A stretch of 64,000 bases of DNA from Verrucomicrobiota bacterium (GTDB lineage Bacteria > Verrucomicrobiota > Verrucomicrobiia > Palsa-1439): positions 53,334 to 117,333 of the forward strand of contig PLZV01000031.1 in assembly GCA_003152315.1 (NCBI GenBank). The letters run 5' to 3'. Positions 49,817 to 59,111 of the stretch are shown here, piece after piece; the first letter of the stretch is position 1, and each line of letters starts with the position of its first letter. The translations under genes were made by a program, and so were the position numbers. Under the pieces are notes generated by a model. It made no database searches, was not told the DNA's origin, and saw only the letters and a list, made by a program, of their open reading frames with translations.

Positions 49817-50949
49817 TCAGTGATGCTTGAGTGGTGAATTGGGTGGAACGAAGAGTTTGAATACTATACCTGCGTCGTTTGTCCCGCCATCGGCCGTCCC
49901 GTATAGATAACCGTCGTTGCCTTGAACAAGCGTCCCCTGGGGGATGCTGCCGTCTGCGCCACCGATAAATCGATGCAACGTTGTCAACGCGCCGGTCGAA
50001 CTTATCTTGAACAAAGTTCCTAGGCGTGTTTTCAAACTGGCAGTAGTTCCGTAGAAACAGCCGTCACTGCCCTGAACAAGGCCATCGAATAGGAAATCAC
50101 CTTCATCACCACTGAACTGATGAAGCACAGTCAGAGTACCCCCCGAAGTGATCTTGAAGACCATTCCATGGCCATTCTTCCCTATAGAAACCGTCCCGTA
50201 AAGGGTGCCGTCATTACCCTTCACAAGGCCACCACGGGGGCAGCCGCCACGACCAGCGTCACTAAAGCTGTACAGTGTCGTCAGCGTGCCCATAGAACTA
50301 ATCTTGAACACGGTGCCCAGCGATTCGTGCCCCCTTGTGATGTCGTCCCGTAAAAATAGCCGTCGCTTTTCTGGACGAGCTTGCCCTCCGGGTTGCCGCC
50401 GTCAGCGCCATTGCTGAAGCGCCATAGGGTGGTCAATGTGCCCGCTGAATTGATTCTGAATACAGTGCCAAAGAGTGCGAGGCTCGTCCCGTAGAAATCA
50501 CCGTCTCTGCCTTGGACGAGTGTTTCTGGGGTGCCGCGGTCAGCGCGCCCGTCAAACTGATATAGCGTGGTCAATGCACCGGCTGAAGTGATCCTAAACA
50601 CAGTACCAGCGCGGTTCGTCCCTCCTCCGGCGGTCGTCCCGTAGAGGTAGCCATCAGTGGCTTTGGTAAGTCCCCCGTCGGGGTTGCTACCGTCAGCGCC
50701 GCCGCCAAATTGCCACAGCGTAGTCAGCGTCCCTGCTGGATTAATCTTGAATACGGTGCCATCATTGTTCGTTCCCCCTCTGAACGTCGTCCCATAGAAA
50801 TAACCATCATCGCCCTGGATGAGGCCCCTGGTTGGGGAGCGACCGTCAGGTCCATCGCTGAACTGATGCAGCGTAGTCAAGGTCTGCGCGCTTGCTTTGC
50901 CGGCCAGGGCAAGGAGGACAATCGCAACAAGGATTCGGAGAGCTTTCAC
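49817..50949 (-). pseudogene. Secreted TIGR03803-type repeat protein, frameshifted
   Basis: From GTG 50949: signal peptide '[21 protein letters not shown]' then repeats '[18 protein letters not shown]' and '[13 protein letters not shown]'. Near 50311-50325 the frame breaks after 'TSQGGTNRW'; the repeats continue in another frame ('MFKISSMGTLTTLYSFSDAG') to a stop at 49817. Joined, the product would be about 375 residues with some eight repeats, like the first half of the gene at 8189 without BACON domains. A single-base indel or a sequencing error explains it. Confidence 0.78.
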
Positions 50950-51087
50950 AGGGCTTTTCCAGCTTCTACGAAAGCCAGTAAACGCCTGTCTCGCGTGAAA
51001 GTCGAGGTCGTTGTCACAATCTCCGATACGATGAAACATATCGGACCGAGAGAGTCGCAGTGCCGAAACTTCCGCTGGCCGCTACAC

Positions 51088-51116
51088 TTGCAATCGATGT
51101 TCGCGGTCGCTACACT
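51088..51116 (+). promoter_or_regulatory. Promoter of the FKBP gene, leaderless
   Basis: TTGCAA (51088-51093), 17 bp spacer, TACACT (51111-51116), with ATG 51124 7 nt beyond the -10 and no Shine-Dalgarno. Confidence 0.48.
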
Positions 51117-51123
51117 TTCCGTC

Positions 51124-51732
51124 ATGACCATGAAGAATACATCCATGACGTTGCATCGATTTGCCGCCACGTACTCGTTCGTTCTCGCGCTGGTTGTCCT
51201 TGGGACGGCTTGCTCCCAGAGCGAGGCGCCTAAACAAGACCAGGCGGCAGCACCGCAGTCAGCGCCTGCGGCTACAGCTGCCGCTACGGCAGCGCAACCG
51301 GCAACTGTTACGGCAACTCAATCAGCAGCGGATGCGGTATCGCCGCCGCCGATTGGGGCGCCAATTCAACCCACAACCGCTGCGCCCACACAACCAGGAG
51401 CTACTGTGACCGAATTAAAAAAAGAAGATTCTAAAATCGGCACGGGTGCCGAGGCTGTTACTGGCAAGAGCGTGTCGGTCCACTATACGGGCTGGCTCAC
51501 GGACGGCACGAAGTTTGACTCGTCCAAGGACCGCGGACAGCCGTTCAGCTTCCAACTCGGAGCGGGCCAGGTCATCAAGGGCTGGGACCAGGGCGTTGTG
51601 GGAATGAAGGTGGGCGGAATTCGCAAGCTGACCATTCCGCCCGAACTCGGCTACGGCGCAAGGGGCGCGGGTAGCGTGATTCCCCCGAATGCGACGTTGG
51701 TGTTTGAAGTGGAATTGCTGGGTGTGAATTAG
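51124..51732 (+). CDS. FKBP-type peptidyl-prolyl isomerase lipoprotein
   Basis: About 202 residues. A signal with lipobox '[10 protein letters not shown]' is followed by an Ala/Pro/Thr-rich linker of about 70 residues (30-100), then a complete FKBP domain. The domain shows '[57 protein letters not shown]' in pieces: YTG, FDSS, F.F..G.G.VI.GWD and '[24 protein letters not shown]'. It acts as a proline isomerase tethered to a membrane in the periplasm. A near-identical but broken copy follows at 51889. Confidence 0.9.
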   Translation: MTMKNTSMTLHRFAATYSFVLALVVLGTACSQSEAPKQDQAAAPQSAPAATAAATAAQPATVTATQSAADAVSPPPIGAPIQPTTAAPTQPGATVTELKKEDSKIGTGAEAVTGKSVSVHYTGWLTDGTKFDSSKDRGQPFSFQLGAGQVIKGWDQGVVGMKVGGIRKLTIPPELGYGARGAGSVIPPNATLVFEVELLGVN

Positions 51733-51864
51733 AACGCACCCTAAAGGGTGCGGCTACAGCGCGTGCGGATTTGCGGGGGTGAATTAAGGGAGACCCTCGG
51801 TCGATGGATGTGCGCGGTCGGGCCCCGAAATGCTTCGGGGTAAAAGACCGGCGCACAACCTAGA

Positions 51865-51886
51865 TTGAATTGCTGGGGTGAATTAG
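51865..51886 (+). repeat. Short remnant of an FKBP 3' end
   Basis: Reads GAATTGCTGGGGTGAATTAG, nearly the last 21 bp of the FKBP gene (GAATTGCTGGGTGTGAATTAG at 51713-51733). A similar trace (GGGGGTGAATTAAGG) lies near 51775. Suggests further tandem copies were once present. Confidence 0.5.
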
Positions 51887-51888
51887 GC

Positions 51889-52405
51889 ATGGATCGAACC
51901 CTTCGTTCGTTGGCGCTTTGTCTCGTCGTCCTCGCTTCGGCGTGCCAGAAGCAGAATGGACCAGATTCGAACGCACCGGCGGCGTCACAACCGGCCATCG
52001 TTGCGCCCACTCAACCAGGAGCTACTGTGACCGAATTAAAAAAAGAAGATTCTAAAATCGGCACGGGTGCCGAGGCCGTGACTGGCAAGAGCGTGTCGGT
52101 CCATTATACGGGCTGGCTGGGTTAGCGGTGCTCAGTTGTCGCGAAAACAACATCGCGACGTCTCGGCCGATTAATGTCGGCCTCGGCTTGACTCGTCCAA
52201 GGACCGCGGACAGCCGTTCAGCTTCCAACTCGGAGCCGGCCAGGTCATCAAGGGCTGGGACCAGGGCGTTGTGGGAATGAAGGTGGGCGGAATTCGCAAG
52301 CTCACCATTCCGCCCGAACTCGGCTACGGCGCAAGGGGCGCGGGTGGCGTGATTCCCCCCAATGCCACGCTGGTGTTTGAGGTGGAATTGCTGGGCGTGA
52401 ATTAA
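51889..52405 (+). pseudogene. Second FKBP lipoprotein gene, interrupted
   Basis: From ATG 51889 a lipoprotein signal (SLALCLVVLASACQKQ) leads into '[20 protein letters not shown]' and '[10 protein letters not shown]', then a stop at 52123-52125. About 65 bp of unrelated hairpin-rich DNA (52119-52183) replaces the segment encoding 'TDGTKF'. The domain resumes at 52184 ('[20 protein letters not shown]') to the normal C-terminus at 52405. The shared parts are about 95% identical to the intact FKBP gene. Confidence 0.85.
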
Positions 52406-52527
52406 ACGACGCCTTAATTTGGAGGGACGCGCTCCGTCGCGTCCGTCCGGTCGATGCGGCCACGACGGAGCGTGGCCCTCCATACCGGTGGTTGCAGTGC
52501 CGCAAGATTCCGGTATCTTGTAGCCCA

Positions 52528-52875
52528 ATGGCCGATTGGGAATTACTACCGAAAGAGGACACGCCGCGTCCAACAGAGGCGCCGCCACGGATTGAGCCGG
52601 CGCAAGCTGTTTATCGGAAGCACCGGCTTGTGCTGGCGTTTGCGGTCGCAGCGATTTCGGATGTGCTTGCGGTAGCGGTTGCATTCGCGCCGCCACTGCA
52701 ATGGCTGCTTGATGTGGTGACGGCTTTTCTCTTGTTCCTCATCCTCGGCCGGCAGTGGCTGATTCTTCCCGGCTTGATCGCCGAAGCGATACCGGGCATC
52801 GCGGTGTTCCCGTTCTGGATACTGGTCGTCACCTCCATCGCGGTTTGGGGAAAGATTTCCAAGCAACCGGCTTGA
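52528..52875 (+). CDS. Small membrane protein (115 aa)
   Basis: 'MADWELLPKEDTPRPTEAPP' starts a short acidic, Pro-rich cytoplasmic N-terminus, followed by three hydrophobic segments (about 38-55, 58-78, 90-108). The start was chosen at the first in-frame ATG near a plausible N-terminus. No family is recognised. The C-terminus 'SIAVWGKISKQPA' ends in the cytoplasm or periplasm depending on topology. Confidence 0.6.
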   Translation: MADWELLPKEDTPRPTEAPPRIEPAQAVYRKHRLVLAFAVAAISDVLAVAVAFAPPLQWLLDVVTAFLLFLILGRQWLILPGLIAEAIPGIAVFPFWILVVTSIAVWGKISKQPA

Positions 52876-53124
52876 GGCGAGCTTGAATCGTGAGGATGGG
52901 GATACCCCTCACCTTACTCCTCTCCCCCAAGGGGAGAGGAAAGACACAAAAGAGGGCGGATGCGCCTCACCTGTAATCCTTTGCCCTATACGACAACGGC
53001 GTCTCGCAGACTCGGCTCCCCCCAAGGGGAGAGGAAAAGGAAGCCACACTTGGCGAGTAGGAATCCCGTCGACGTGCTTCGGAGCGGACCCTGAGCGGCT
53101 GTATCGGTAATGGATACTTTTTGC
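52876..53124. repeat. Palindromic repeats, no gene
   Basis: Two copies of a hairpin with CCTCTCCCCC-AA-GGGGAGAGG form lie at 52919-52942 and about 53017-53037. No coding evidence. Confidence 0.6.
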
Positions 53125-53153
53125 TGGACATGGCGGGGTCGGAGGGGTAGACT
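53125..53153 (+). promoter_or_regulatory. Promoter of repeat copy 4, leaderless
   Basis: TGGACA (53125-53130), 17 bp spacer, TAGACT (53148-53153), ATG at 53160. Confidence 0.5.
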
Positions 53154-53392
53154 GGACAAATGAACGTTCAACATCCAACGTTAAACGTCCAACTTTCAAG
53201 TACGCGGGGTCGGGCGGAAGCATCAAGAAAGGGTGGGCCGCCTTCGCCAAGGCTTCGGCGGACAAGGAGGACCTCGAAACATGCAATTCTGCGAAACGAA
53301 CCGGATTGGTTTAGCCTGCAAAACAGCATCTATCAAACAGGGCCACAACAAGTTACACGAATGGGAATGAGAAAAAGCAATCCGGTTCGTTT
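53125..53392 (+). repeat. Dispersed promoter-hairpin element, copy 4
   Basis: Promoter 53125-53153, ATG 53160 six nt beyond the -10 ('MNVQHPTLNVQ'), then 'AGGAGGACCTCGAAACATGC' and a hairpin with perfect 15 bp arms 53294-53308 and 53378-53392 (CCGGATTG/CAATCCGG). One frame reads 'MQFCETNRI..CKTA'. The frame from ATG 53160 continues for 697 codons but antisense to the gene at 53484, so it is not annotated as a gene. Confidence 0.7.
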
Positions 53393-53483
53393 GGCGAGAA
53401 TTGACCCATTCTTGAGGTCGAAAACAGAGGGATTGGGAAGCGAATTTGGGGGGAAATTGCCGCGAAAACAGCGTCGGGATAAA

Positions 53484-55895
53484 CTACAGTTTGCGGACCT
53501 GCACGTTGCGGTAGCGGATGACCGTCTCGTTGGCGTCGTTGTACGCGCCCAGACCCAGGAGGCATTCTTTCTTTGGGACCTTGTCGTTGTAGGGCGGTTT
53601 GGCATTCTTGAAAATCGTTTGGCCATTCACCGTGGCGCTGACCAGGCCGCCCTGGAAACGGAAGGTAAACGAATTCGTATCGCTATTGAGCGTGACCGGT
53701 TTGACAAGCTGCGTCGTGCTCCAGCCTTGCGCGAACGCGACCACGTCGCCTTCATCCGCGTTGCGTTTCATGCGGAAGCCATACCAGCCGAGGTAACCGA
53801 ACTGCGGCATGCCCATGACCAGCCCGGCCTGGAAGGATTTGGTCGATGTTTGCACCACCTCGAAGCTGCCGCGGACTTCGAAATTGGGCCCAACCTGCGC
53901 GCGCGAGACGATGCTGTGGCCGGTCTGACCGGATTGGATATCGAGAGCGCCAACTTCTGCCTTCAGGCACTTGCCATACTGGACCGCCCAGCCCGGCGAG
54001 TTGGTTCCCGCCGGCAGGAAATCGACCCACTCACCCGTTTTCAGGCGTTGTTCCATCTCGACCGTCGCCAAGCGGTCGCGCACAAAGGTGGCCGTTCGCT
54101 CATCGGCCTTGGTCGCCGCGTCCAGCTCCCGGTACATTTTCAACGCACCGACTGTGTCACCGTCCGCGCGGTGGGATTCGGCGGAGGCAATCTGCAACCC
54201 CAAGGGACCGGTGCGCGCGGCGACTTCGAAGGGCATCAGGGACAGGTCCCGGCCCCACCGCGCCGAGTTGTTTTCCAGTGGGTGCCAATTGAGCAGCTCC
54301 AACTGGGTCCGCGCCTCATCATATTTGCCGCCGAGGAAAGCGACGATGGAATAGGAGGTGCGCCAGCCATCGCGCAGACTGGCCTGGGAGGGTTCCGCGA
54401 GGTAGCCCGCATACATTTCTTGCACGTGGGGCCAGATATCGTTGCGTCCATAGATGTGCTCGCCGGGCGGCAATTTGGATTCCGTCTCCACGTCGGAAAT
54501 CGAATCATTGAGTTTGCGCGGGACATCCGTATCGTAGCGCCGGGTATTGGCGGCCGCGATGCCCAGAGCCAGCATGGAGTCGGGGTCACCGTACCAGCGC
54601 GGACGAAGTCCCCAACGCAGGTTGTTCCATGCCCCGGGATAATCGATCTGGATCGCGACGACGCGATCGAACCACAACCGCATTTCGTGGAGATCGGACT
54701 CGCCCAGCGAGACGTAAATCATTCGGCAGGCGGCGAAGGGAAGATCGGGACGGAGCCGCCATGCCTTGGTGAAACTGGCGCGGGCGAGGGCCAGATGATC
54801 GGCAAAGCCTTTCCAGCCTTCCGGCTTTACCGTATTTACATAACCGTTTCCGCGCGCTTTCCAGGCGTCAACAACCTGATGTTCGCCTTCGAGCATCAGC
54901 GCCAGCCACTGGTAACGTTCTCCGGCCGCCTCGGCAATCCGGGGAACCGCCGCCGCGTTGCGCTCGAGGAATCCACTCCCCCAGCCGGCGATCAGGATAT
55001 CCGCAAACTCCGCCTGGTCCTCGGGTTGGATACTGCCGTCCTGCAACGTTTCTTTCAGCAATCGTCTCGCCGAATGATCCAACTCCCGGACGCGGTCGGG
55101 TTCACGATGCAAGTCAACCAACCTGTCGGCCAGCGACACCGTCGCGTACAGCCGGGGATAGGCCTTGTACTGGGAATGCTCATAGCCTTTCAGCGCGCGG
55201 TCGAATCGCCGCACCGCTTCGTGCATCTCGATCTCGTTGGCAGCAGTCAATGATAACACCAGCGGATCATCGCATGCGGGATTGGCCGCCAGCCGATCGC
55301 ACATTTCCACGACCACGGTGTTGTTGGTTTGAAGCGGGCCTCCGTAGTTGGTGTCGATCCACGTCTTGATCATCTGTACGGCATCCGCGTCATACGCCGG
55401 ATTGTGCTCACTATATTTCTCGTAGCCTTCCAGGTACTGGCGGGTGCGAAACTCCTTCTGCTTCACCGCCATCTGCGCCGCCGTCAGCGTATTGGTGGTC
55501 CATTTGATGGGCTTACTGGCCTCCGCCAGGGCCGAGGTTCTCCTTCTCGGTCGTTCCGCTGTCGAGACCGCTTCCCGCAAAGTCGGTGGAAGGCCATGAA
55601 CACCATACAACATCAGGAATCCAAATAGCGTTAAGACAATCACGCCCCCAAAAACGACCCCAACCATCATTAAGGTGGGAATTAGCTTCGATTCCGATTC
55701 TGCAGGAGCCGGTGGCGCGGGGCTATCAGCCGGCGTCTCCCGTTGCAACACGGCATCCAACGCTTGCCATTCGACCATGCCCTGACACCAGACCAGTTCC
55801 GTGCCCGTCAACTCCCCGGCTTGTCGGCGGCGACGCAATTCCTCCAGCGGAAAAACACCGTCAGTCAGGCCCTGTTGATGCAGGTGATAGTCCAT
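53484..55895 (-). CDS. Large membrane-anchored protein with N-terminal GYF_2-like domain
   Basis: 803 residues. N-terminus 'MDYHLHQQGLTDGVFPLEEL' with 'TELVWCQGMVEWQALDAVL' (about 1-50) is a GYF_2-type module, usually a cytoplasmic protein-interaction domain in PVC bacteria. One membrane helix lies at about 72-98 (TLMMVGVVFGGVIVLTLFGF). A helical region (about 130-640) with Trp/Tyr-rich pairs suggests tetratricopeptide-like repeats and is probably periplasmic. The C-terminus (about 655-803) looks like a concanavalin/LamG or DUF1080-type beta-sandwich ('GLVMGMPQFGYLGWYGFRMK', ending 'YRNVQVRKL'). Function unknown. Confidence 0.75.
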   Translation of the reverse strand: MDYHLHQQGLTDGVFPLEELRRRRQAGELTGTELVWCQGMVEWQALDAVLQRETPADSPAPPAPAESESKLIPTLMMVGVVFGGVIVLTLFGFLMLYGVHGLPPTLREAVSTAERPRRRTSALAEASKPIKWTTNTLTAAQMAVKQKEFRTRQYLEGYEKYSEHNPAYDADAVQMIKTWIDTNYGGPLQTNNTVVVEMCDRLAANPACDDPLVLSLTAANEIEMHEAVRRFDRALKGYEHSQYKAYPRLYATVSLADRLVDLHREPDRVRELDHSARRLLKETLQDGSIQPEDQAEFADILIAGWGSGFLERNAAAVPRIAEAAGERYQWLALMLEGEHQVVDAWKARGNGYVNTVKPEGWKGFADHLALARASFTKAWRLRPDLPFAACRMIYVSLGESDLHEMRLWFDRVVAIQIDYPGAWNNLRWGLRPRWYGDPDSMLALGIAAANTRRYDTDVPRKLNDSISDVETESKLPPGEHIYGRNDIWPHVQEMYAGYLAEPSQASLRDGWRTSYSIVAFLGGKYDEARTQLELLNWHPLENNSARWGRDLSLMPFEVAARTGPLGLQIASAESHRADGDTVGALKMYRELDAATKADERTATFVRDRLATVEMEQRLKTGEWVDFLPAGTNSPGWAVQYGKCLKAEVGALDIQSGQTGHSIVSRAQVGPNFEVRGSFEVVQTSTKSFQAGLVMGMPQFGYLGWYGFRMKRNADEGDVVAFAQGWSTTQLVKPVTLNSDTNSFTFRFQGGLVSATVNGQTIFKNAKPPYNDKVPKKECLLGLGAYNDANETVIRYRNVQVRKL

Positions 55896-55976
55896 CGGCT
55901 CCGGCGCAGGTTATAATCGCAGAAGTCGCATTCCGTGCGCAAGTCAAACACGGCTGAAAGCTTGGCGACGGCGTGC

Positions 55977-56519
55977 CTAGTACACGAACAGGCCCAGCAG
56001 AACCAGGAACACGCCGACCACGGCGCCCGCCGAACAGGCGGCGCGGCAACGAGTGGCATTGGCGGTGACAACGTTGACCCAATCACGGACCTGGTGCGGC
56101 GCGGAGGCCATCCAGACCGCGACGCAAACCCAGAGGTAGGCCAATACGGTGACAATGAGGCGCGAGGGCGAGTCGCTGATATCGGCGGCATTGAGCGTGA
56201 CCTTGGATATCAGCAGGAGCAGTGCGGCCAGCCCACGAATGGCGAGAAACTGGTCGGCGAACTGGATCACGAGCCAGTAGCAGATCGGCACCCCGATGAC
56301 AATCACCGGCTTGAGCCACGCAAAATCGTCGACCGCGGCGTTGTACATGACAATACCCGCCCATACCGCGCAGATTCCCATGAGGATGCGTCCCCACAAC
56401 ACCGAGCGCGGAAATTTTCGCGCGTGGGCGATGAACTTGTCGGGGTTGATGATGCCCGGGAGTCGGCCGGCAATGATCGCGGCGCCGATGATCGTCGAAG
56501 TGATGGCTAGTCGTGTCAT
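55977..56519 (-). CDS. Polytopic membrane protein of unknown function
   Basis: 180 residues with about five hydrophobic helices and the N-terminus 'MTRLAITSTIIGAAIIAGRL'. No family recognised. Its start overlaps the miaB stop codon by 4 bp, so it is translationally coupled to miaB and third in the folE-miaB operon. No functional link to tRNA modification is evident. Confidence 0.68.
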   Translation of the reverse strand: MTRLAITSTIIGAAIIAGRLPGIINPDKFIAHARKFPRSVLWGRILMGICAVWAGIVMYNAAVDDFAWLKPVIVIGVPICYWLVIQFADQFLAIRGLAALLLLISKVTLNAADISDSPSRLIVTVLAYLWVCVAVWMASAPHQVRDWVNVVTANATRCRAACSAGAVVGVFLVLLGLFVY

Positions 56520-57895
56520 AGGTTATGGATGGCGGGATCGCCGTAGAGTGTGATGGTGGTGGCGCGTTCGATGCGCACTGGCAGCAATTCGCCCCGGTGA
56601 CGCTCGTCGCCGTCGAAGAGCACGATCTTGTTGGTACGCGTGCGGCCGAACATGCGTTTGCCGGCTTTCTCGCTGCGGCCTTCGACAAGGATTTCAACGG
56701 TCTGGCCGACGAGTTCCTGGTTCTTGCGCGCCATGCGTTCGTTGAGGATTTCCAGGACCATCTGATTGCGCTTTTCCTTCTCGCCGTCGCTGAGTTGGTC
56801 GGGCAACTCGGCGGCGGGCGTGTCGCGGCGCGGCGAGTACTTGAAGATATAGGCCTGGTCGAATTCCACTTCGCGCATAAGCGACGCGGTTTGCTCGAAG
56901 TCCTCTTCGGTTTCGCCGGGAAAACCCACAATGACGTCGGTGCTGATCGCGATGTTCGGCTGCGCCTCGCGGAGTTTGTCGAGGATCTGCAAATACCACT
57001 CGCGGCTGTAACCGCGGTTCATGGCCTTCAACAGCCGGTTCGAGCCGCTCTGCACGGGCAAGTGCGCGTGCTCGCAGAGTTTCGGCAGATCGCGATAGGC
57101 CGCGACAAGATCGTCCCCAAACCCTTTCGGGTGGGGCGACGTAAAGCGGATGCGCTCCAGCCCTTTCACTTCGTGCACGGCCTCGAGGAGTTGGACGAAA
57201 GCCGACTTGCCGTTCCGTTTCCGAATGTCATTGCGCCCGTAGCTGGTCACGATCTGGCCCAGCAAGGTCACTTCCTGCACACCCTGGCCGACGAGCTGCC
57301 GGACTTCCTCGACGATTTCCGCAATCGGCCGGCTCCGCTCACTGCCGCGAGTGTACGGCACGATGCAGAACGAACAGTACATGTCGCAACCTTGCATGAT
57401 GCTGACGAACGCGGTGGCCTGTCGGTTGCCGTTCGTGCCGAGGACGTGGTCTTTGATCGTCGATTCGCTGCCGGGCTCTTCCGCAATGTCCACGATGGCC
57501 TTCAGTTCTTCGTCATACGAATCGGCCTCTTCACGGCGCCGCGTGAAAATCTGATCGAGGTAATCGGGGACATGATGAAACCGCTGGGTGCCCACAACCA
57601 GATCGACCGCGGACTGTTTCTCCGCGAGCGCGCTGCCGCGGCTTTGGGCCATGCAACCGAGGTAACCCAGCACGAGGTCGGGCTTGCGGCGCTTGAGATG
57701 CGCGAGCGTGGTCATTTTGCCGATGGCCTTTTGCTCGGCGAGGTCACGGACGCTGCAGGTGTTCAGCAGGATCACATCGGCGTCACGCTCCGAGGGGATG
57801 ATGGCGTAACCGCGCGCGCGCAATATCGCGGCCACGGCTTCGCTGTCGCGCTCATTCATCTGGCAGCCGTAGGTCTTGATGTAAACCTTCTTCAT
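56516..57895 (-). CDS. miaB: tRNA-2-methylthio-N6-isopentenyladenosine synthase
   Basis: A 459-residue radical-SAM methylthiotransferase adding a methylthio group to i6A37 of tRNAs. The N-terminal UPF0004 domain has cysteines in 'TYGCQMNERDSE', 'LLNTCSVRDLAE' and 'GYLGCMAQ'. The radical-SAM CxxxCxxC is 'GCDMYCSFCIVPYTRG' (about 168-183). 'HLPVQSGSNRLLKAMNRGYSREWY' and a C-terminal TRAM domain (about 385-455) follow. Its ATG overlaps the folE stop codon. Confidence 0.97.
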   Translation of the reverse strand: MKKVYIKTYGCQMNERDSEAVAAILRARGYAIIPSERDADVILLNTCSVRDLAEQKAIGKMTTLAHLKRRKPDLVLGYLGCMAQSRGSALAEKQSAVDLVVGTQRFHHVPDYLDQIFTRRREEADSYDEELKAIVDIAEEPGSESTIKDHVLGTNGNRQATAFVSIMQGCDMYCSFCIVPYTRGSERSRPIAEIVEEVRQLVGQGVQEVTLLGQIVTSYGRNDIRKRNGKSAFVQLLEAVHEVKGLERIRFTSPHPKGFGDDLVAAYRDLPKLCEHAHLPVQSGSNRLLKAMNRGYSREWYLQILDKLREAQPNIAISTDVIVGFPGETEEDFEQTASLMREVEFDQAYIFKYSPRRDTPAAELPDQLSDGEKEKRNQMVLEILNERMARKNQELVGQTVEILVEGRSEKAGKRMFGRTRTNKIVLFDGDERHRGELLPVRIERATTITLYGDPAIHNL

Positions 57896-58479
57896 CAGGC
57901 CGTCGACTTGCCGTAGATCAATGCCATGATTTCGGTGCGGCTGGTGACATTCTTCTCGAACGCGCCGCGCATGGCGGAGGTGATGACCGACGCGCTCGGC
58001 TGTTTTACGCCGCGCATCGTCATGCAGGTGTGCACGGCCTCACAGACGACCGCCACGCCATCGGCCTTGAGCTCCTGATTGATGATGTCGGCGATCTGGC
58101 TGGTCATGCGCTCCTGCACCTGCGGACGGCGGGCGAAAGATTCCACGACCCGCGCCAACTTCGAGATGCCGACGATATGACCGTTGGGAATGTATGCGAT
58201 GTGTGCCATGCCAAAGAACGGCATCAGATGATGCTCGCACATCGAGAAAAAAGTAATGCCTTTGACGAGCACGACTTCGTGGTGGTGCTCGTCAAACTTC
58301 TTGCTGAGCGCGACATGCGGGTCCTCTTCCCCCTGCCCAAAAATCTCCTCGTACATCCGCGCCACGCGGTCCGGCGTGTCGCGCAAGCCGTCGCGATCCG
58401 GGTCTTCGCCGATGCCTTCCAGCAATAGTCGCACCGCTTCGCGGATCTTCTTTTTATCAATTGTCGTGTGATTTGGCAT
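57895..58479 (-). CDS. folE: GTP cyclohydrolase I
   Basis: A 194-residue enzyme converting GTP to dihydroneopterin triphosphate, the first step of folate synthesis. Motifs are '[19 protein letters not shown]', '[22 protein letters not shown]' (zinc Cys and His), '[26 protein letters not shown]' and '[23 protein letters not shown]' (second zinc Cys). First gene of the folE-miaB-membrane protein operon, with promoter 58502-58530 and a GAGGG ribosome site. Confidence 0.97.
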   Translation of the reverse strand: MPNHTTIDKKKIREAVRLLLEGIGEDPDRDGLRDTPDRVARMYEEIFGQGEEDPHVALSKKFDEHHHEVVLVKGITFFSMCEHHLMPFFGMAHIAYIPNGHIVGISKLARVVESFARRPQVQERMTSQIADIINQELKADGVAVVCEAVHTCMTMRGVKQPSASVITSAMRGAFEKNVTSRTEIMALIYGKSTA

Positions 58480-58501
58480 TCGCGACCCTCAGAGTTCATC
58501 C

Positions 58502-58530
58502 AGCATAGCCCAGCGCCCGGCATTGGTCAA
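58502..58530 (-). promoter_or_regulatory. Promoter of the folE operon
   Basis: Minus strand: TTGACC (58525-58530), 17 bp spacer, TATGCT (58502-58507). Transcription would start about 58495, leaving a 15-20 nt leader with GAGGG. Confidence 0.55.
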
Positions 58531-58684
58531 TCAGCGGAAAACACTGGTAGCGTCCTAATTCGACAAGCCTTCGCCGGGAGATCCAGGTGACGCAAGCGCT
58601 TTGGCGGAGACGAGACACCACTGTCGTGTGCGGCAAACGCCACCGCTATACTTCCGCGACAAACGCCGCGATGCTGTTTTCGCG

Positions 58685-58951
58685 GAAAACGAACCCGTTT
58701 GTAATCTTCCGTTTGTGTCGCCCTATTCCTTTCCGCCACAATGCCTTAACCCCTGTTTTGCGAGTGAAATCAATCCGGTTCGTTTCGCAGAAACACATGT
58801 TTTTGCGTCCCCTTCTCCCCTGGCAAAAATGCCCGCTCTTGGCCCTCGTCTCGCCCTCCGTAGCCTTGGCGAAGGAGGAAGCTTTATCGAGGTAGGCTTT
58901 CACTTGTCAAAGAACTGGTCCGACTATACCCATCCCAGCACACTGTGTCCA
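58685..58951 (-). repeat. Dispersed promoter-hairpin element, copy 5
   Basis: Minus strand: promoter 58923-58951, GTG at 58903 opening a frame 'MKAYLDKASSFAKATEGETR' that runs into 'NMCFCETNRIDFTRKTG' and on to 'GFVFRENSIAAFVAEV'. Arms at 58771-58785 and 58685-58695 share 9 bp of perfect pairing (AAACGAACC/GGTTCGTTT) before a mismatch, so this hairpin is the most degraded of the five. The rest of 58531-59076 holds no recognisable gene. Confidence 0.62.
58923..58951 (-). promoter_or_regulatory. Promoter of repeat copy 5
   Basis: Minus strand: TGGACA (58946-58951), 17 bp spacer, TATAGT (58923-58928), preceded by TTCTGC like copies 3 and 4. Confidence 0.5.
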
Positions 58952-59076
58952 GCAGAATTATCATATAACGATACACAGGCGAAATCCATCTCCGGGTATA
59001 GCCGTCCCGTCCTGACGGGACGTCGCGCGCGCAAGGCCAACTTAGAACGCAACCGAAACACGACATTTTTTCAGCC

Positions 59077-59105
59077 TTGATATACATAGCATGGCTATGT
59101 ATAAT
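59077..59105 (+). promoter_or_regulatory. padR promoter with overlapping palindromic operator
   Basis: TTGATA (59077-59082), 17 bp spacer, consensus TATAAT (59100-59105). A perfect inverted repeat with 10 bp arms TATACATAGC (59081-59090) and GCTATGTATA (59094-59103) fills the spacer and overlaps both hexamers, a likely PadR operator for autorepression. The ATG at 59112 lies 6 nt past the -10, predicting a leaderless mRNA. Confidence 0.7.
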
Positions 59106-59111
59106 GTTCCC

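Noticed and set aside
53160..55253. 697-codon plus-strand open frame
   Set aside because: It is antisense to the 803-residue gene with GYF and beta-sandwich regions, whose translation looks like a real protein. The plus-strand product has no recognisable motif beyond the repeat peptide.
56525..57916. 463-codon plus-strand open frame opposite miaB and folE
   Set aside because: Antisense shadow of miaB; no motif and no promoter.
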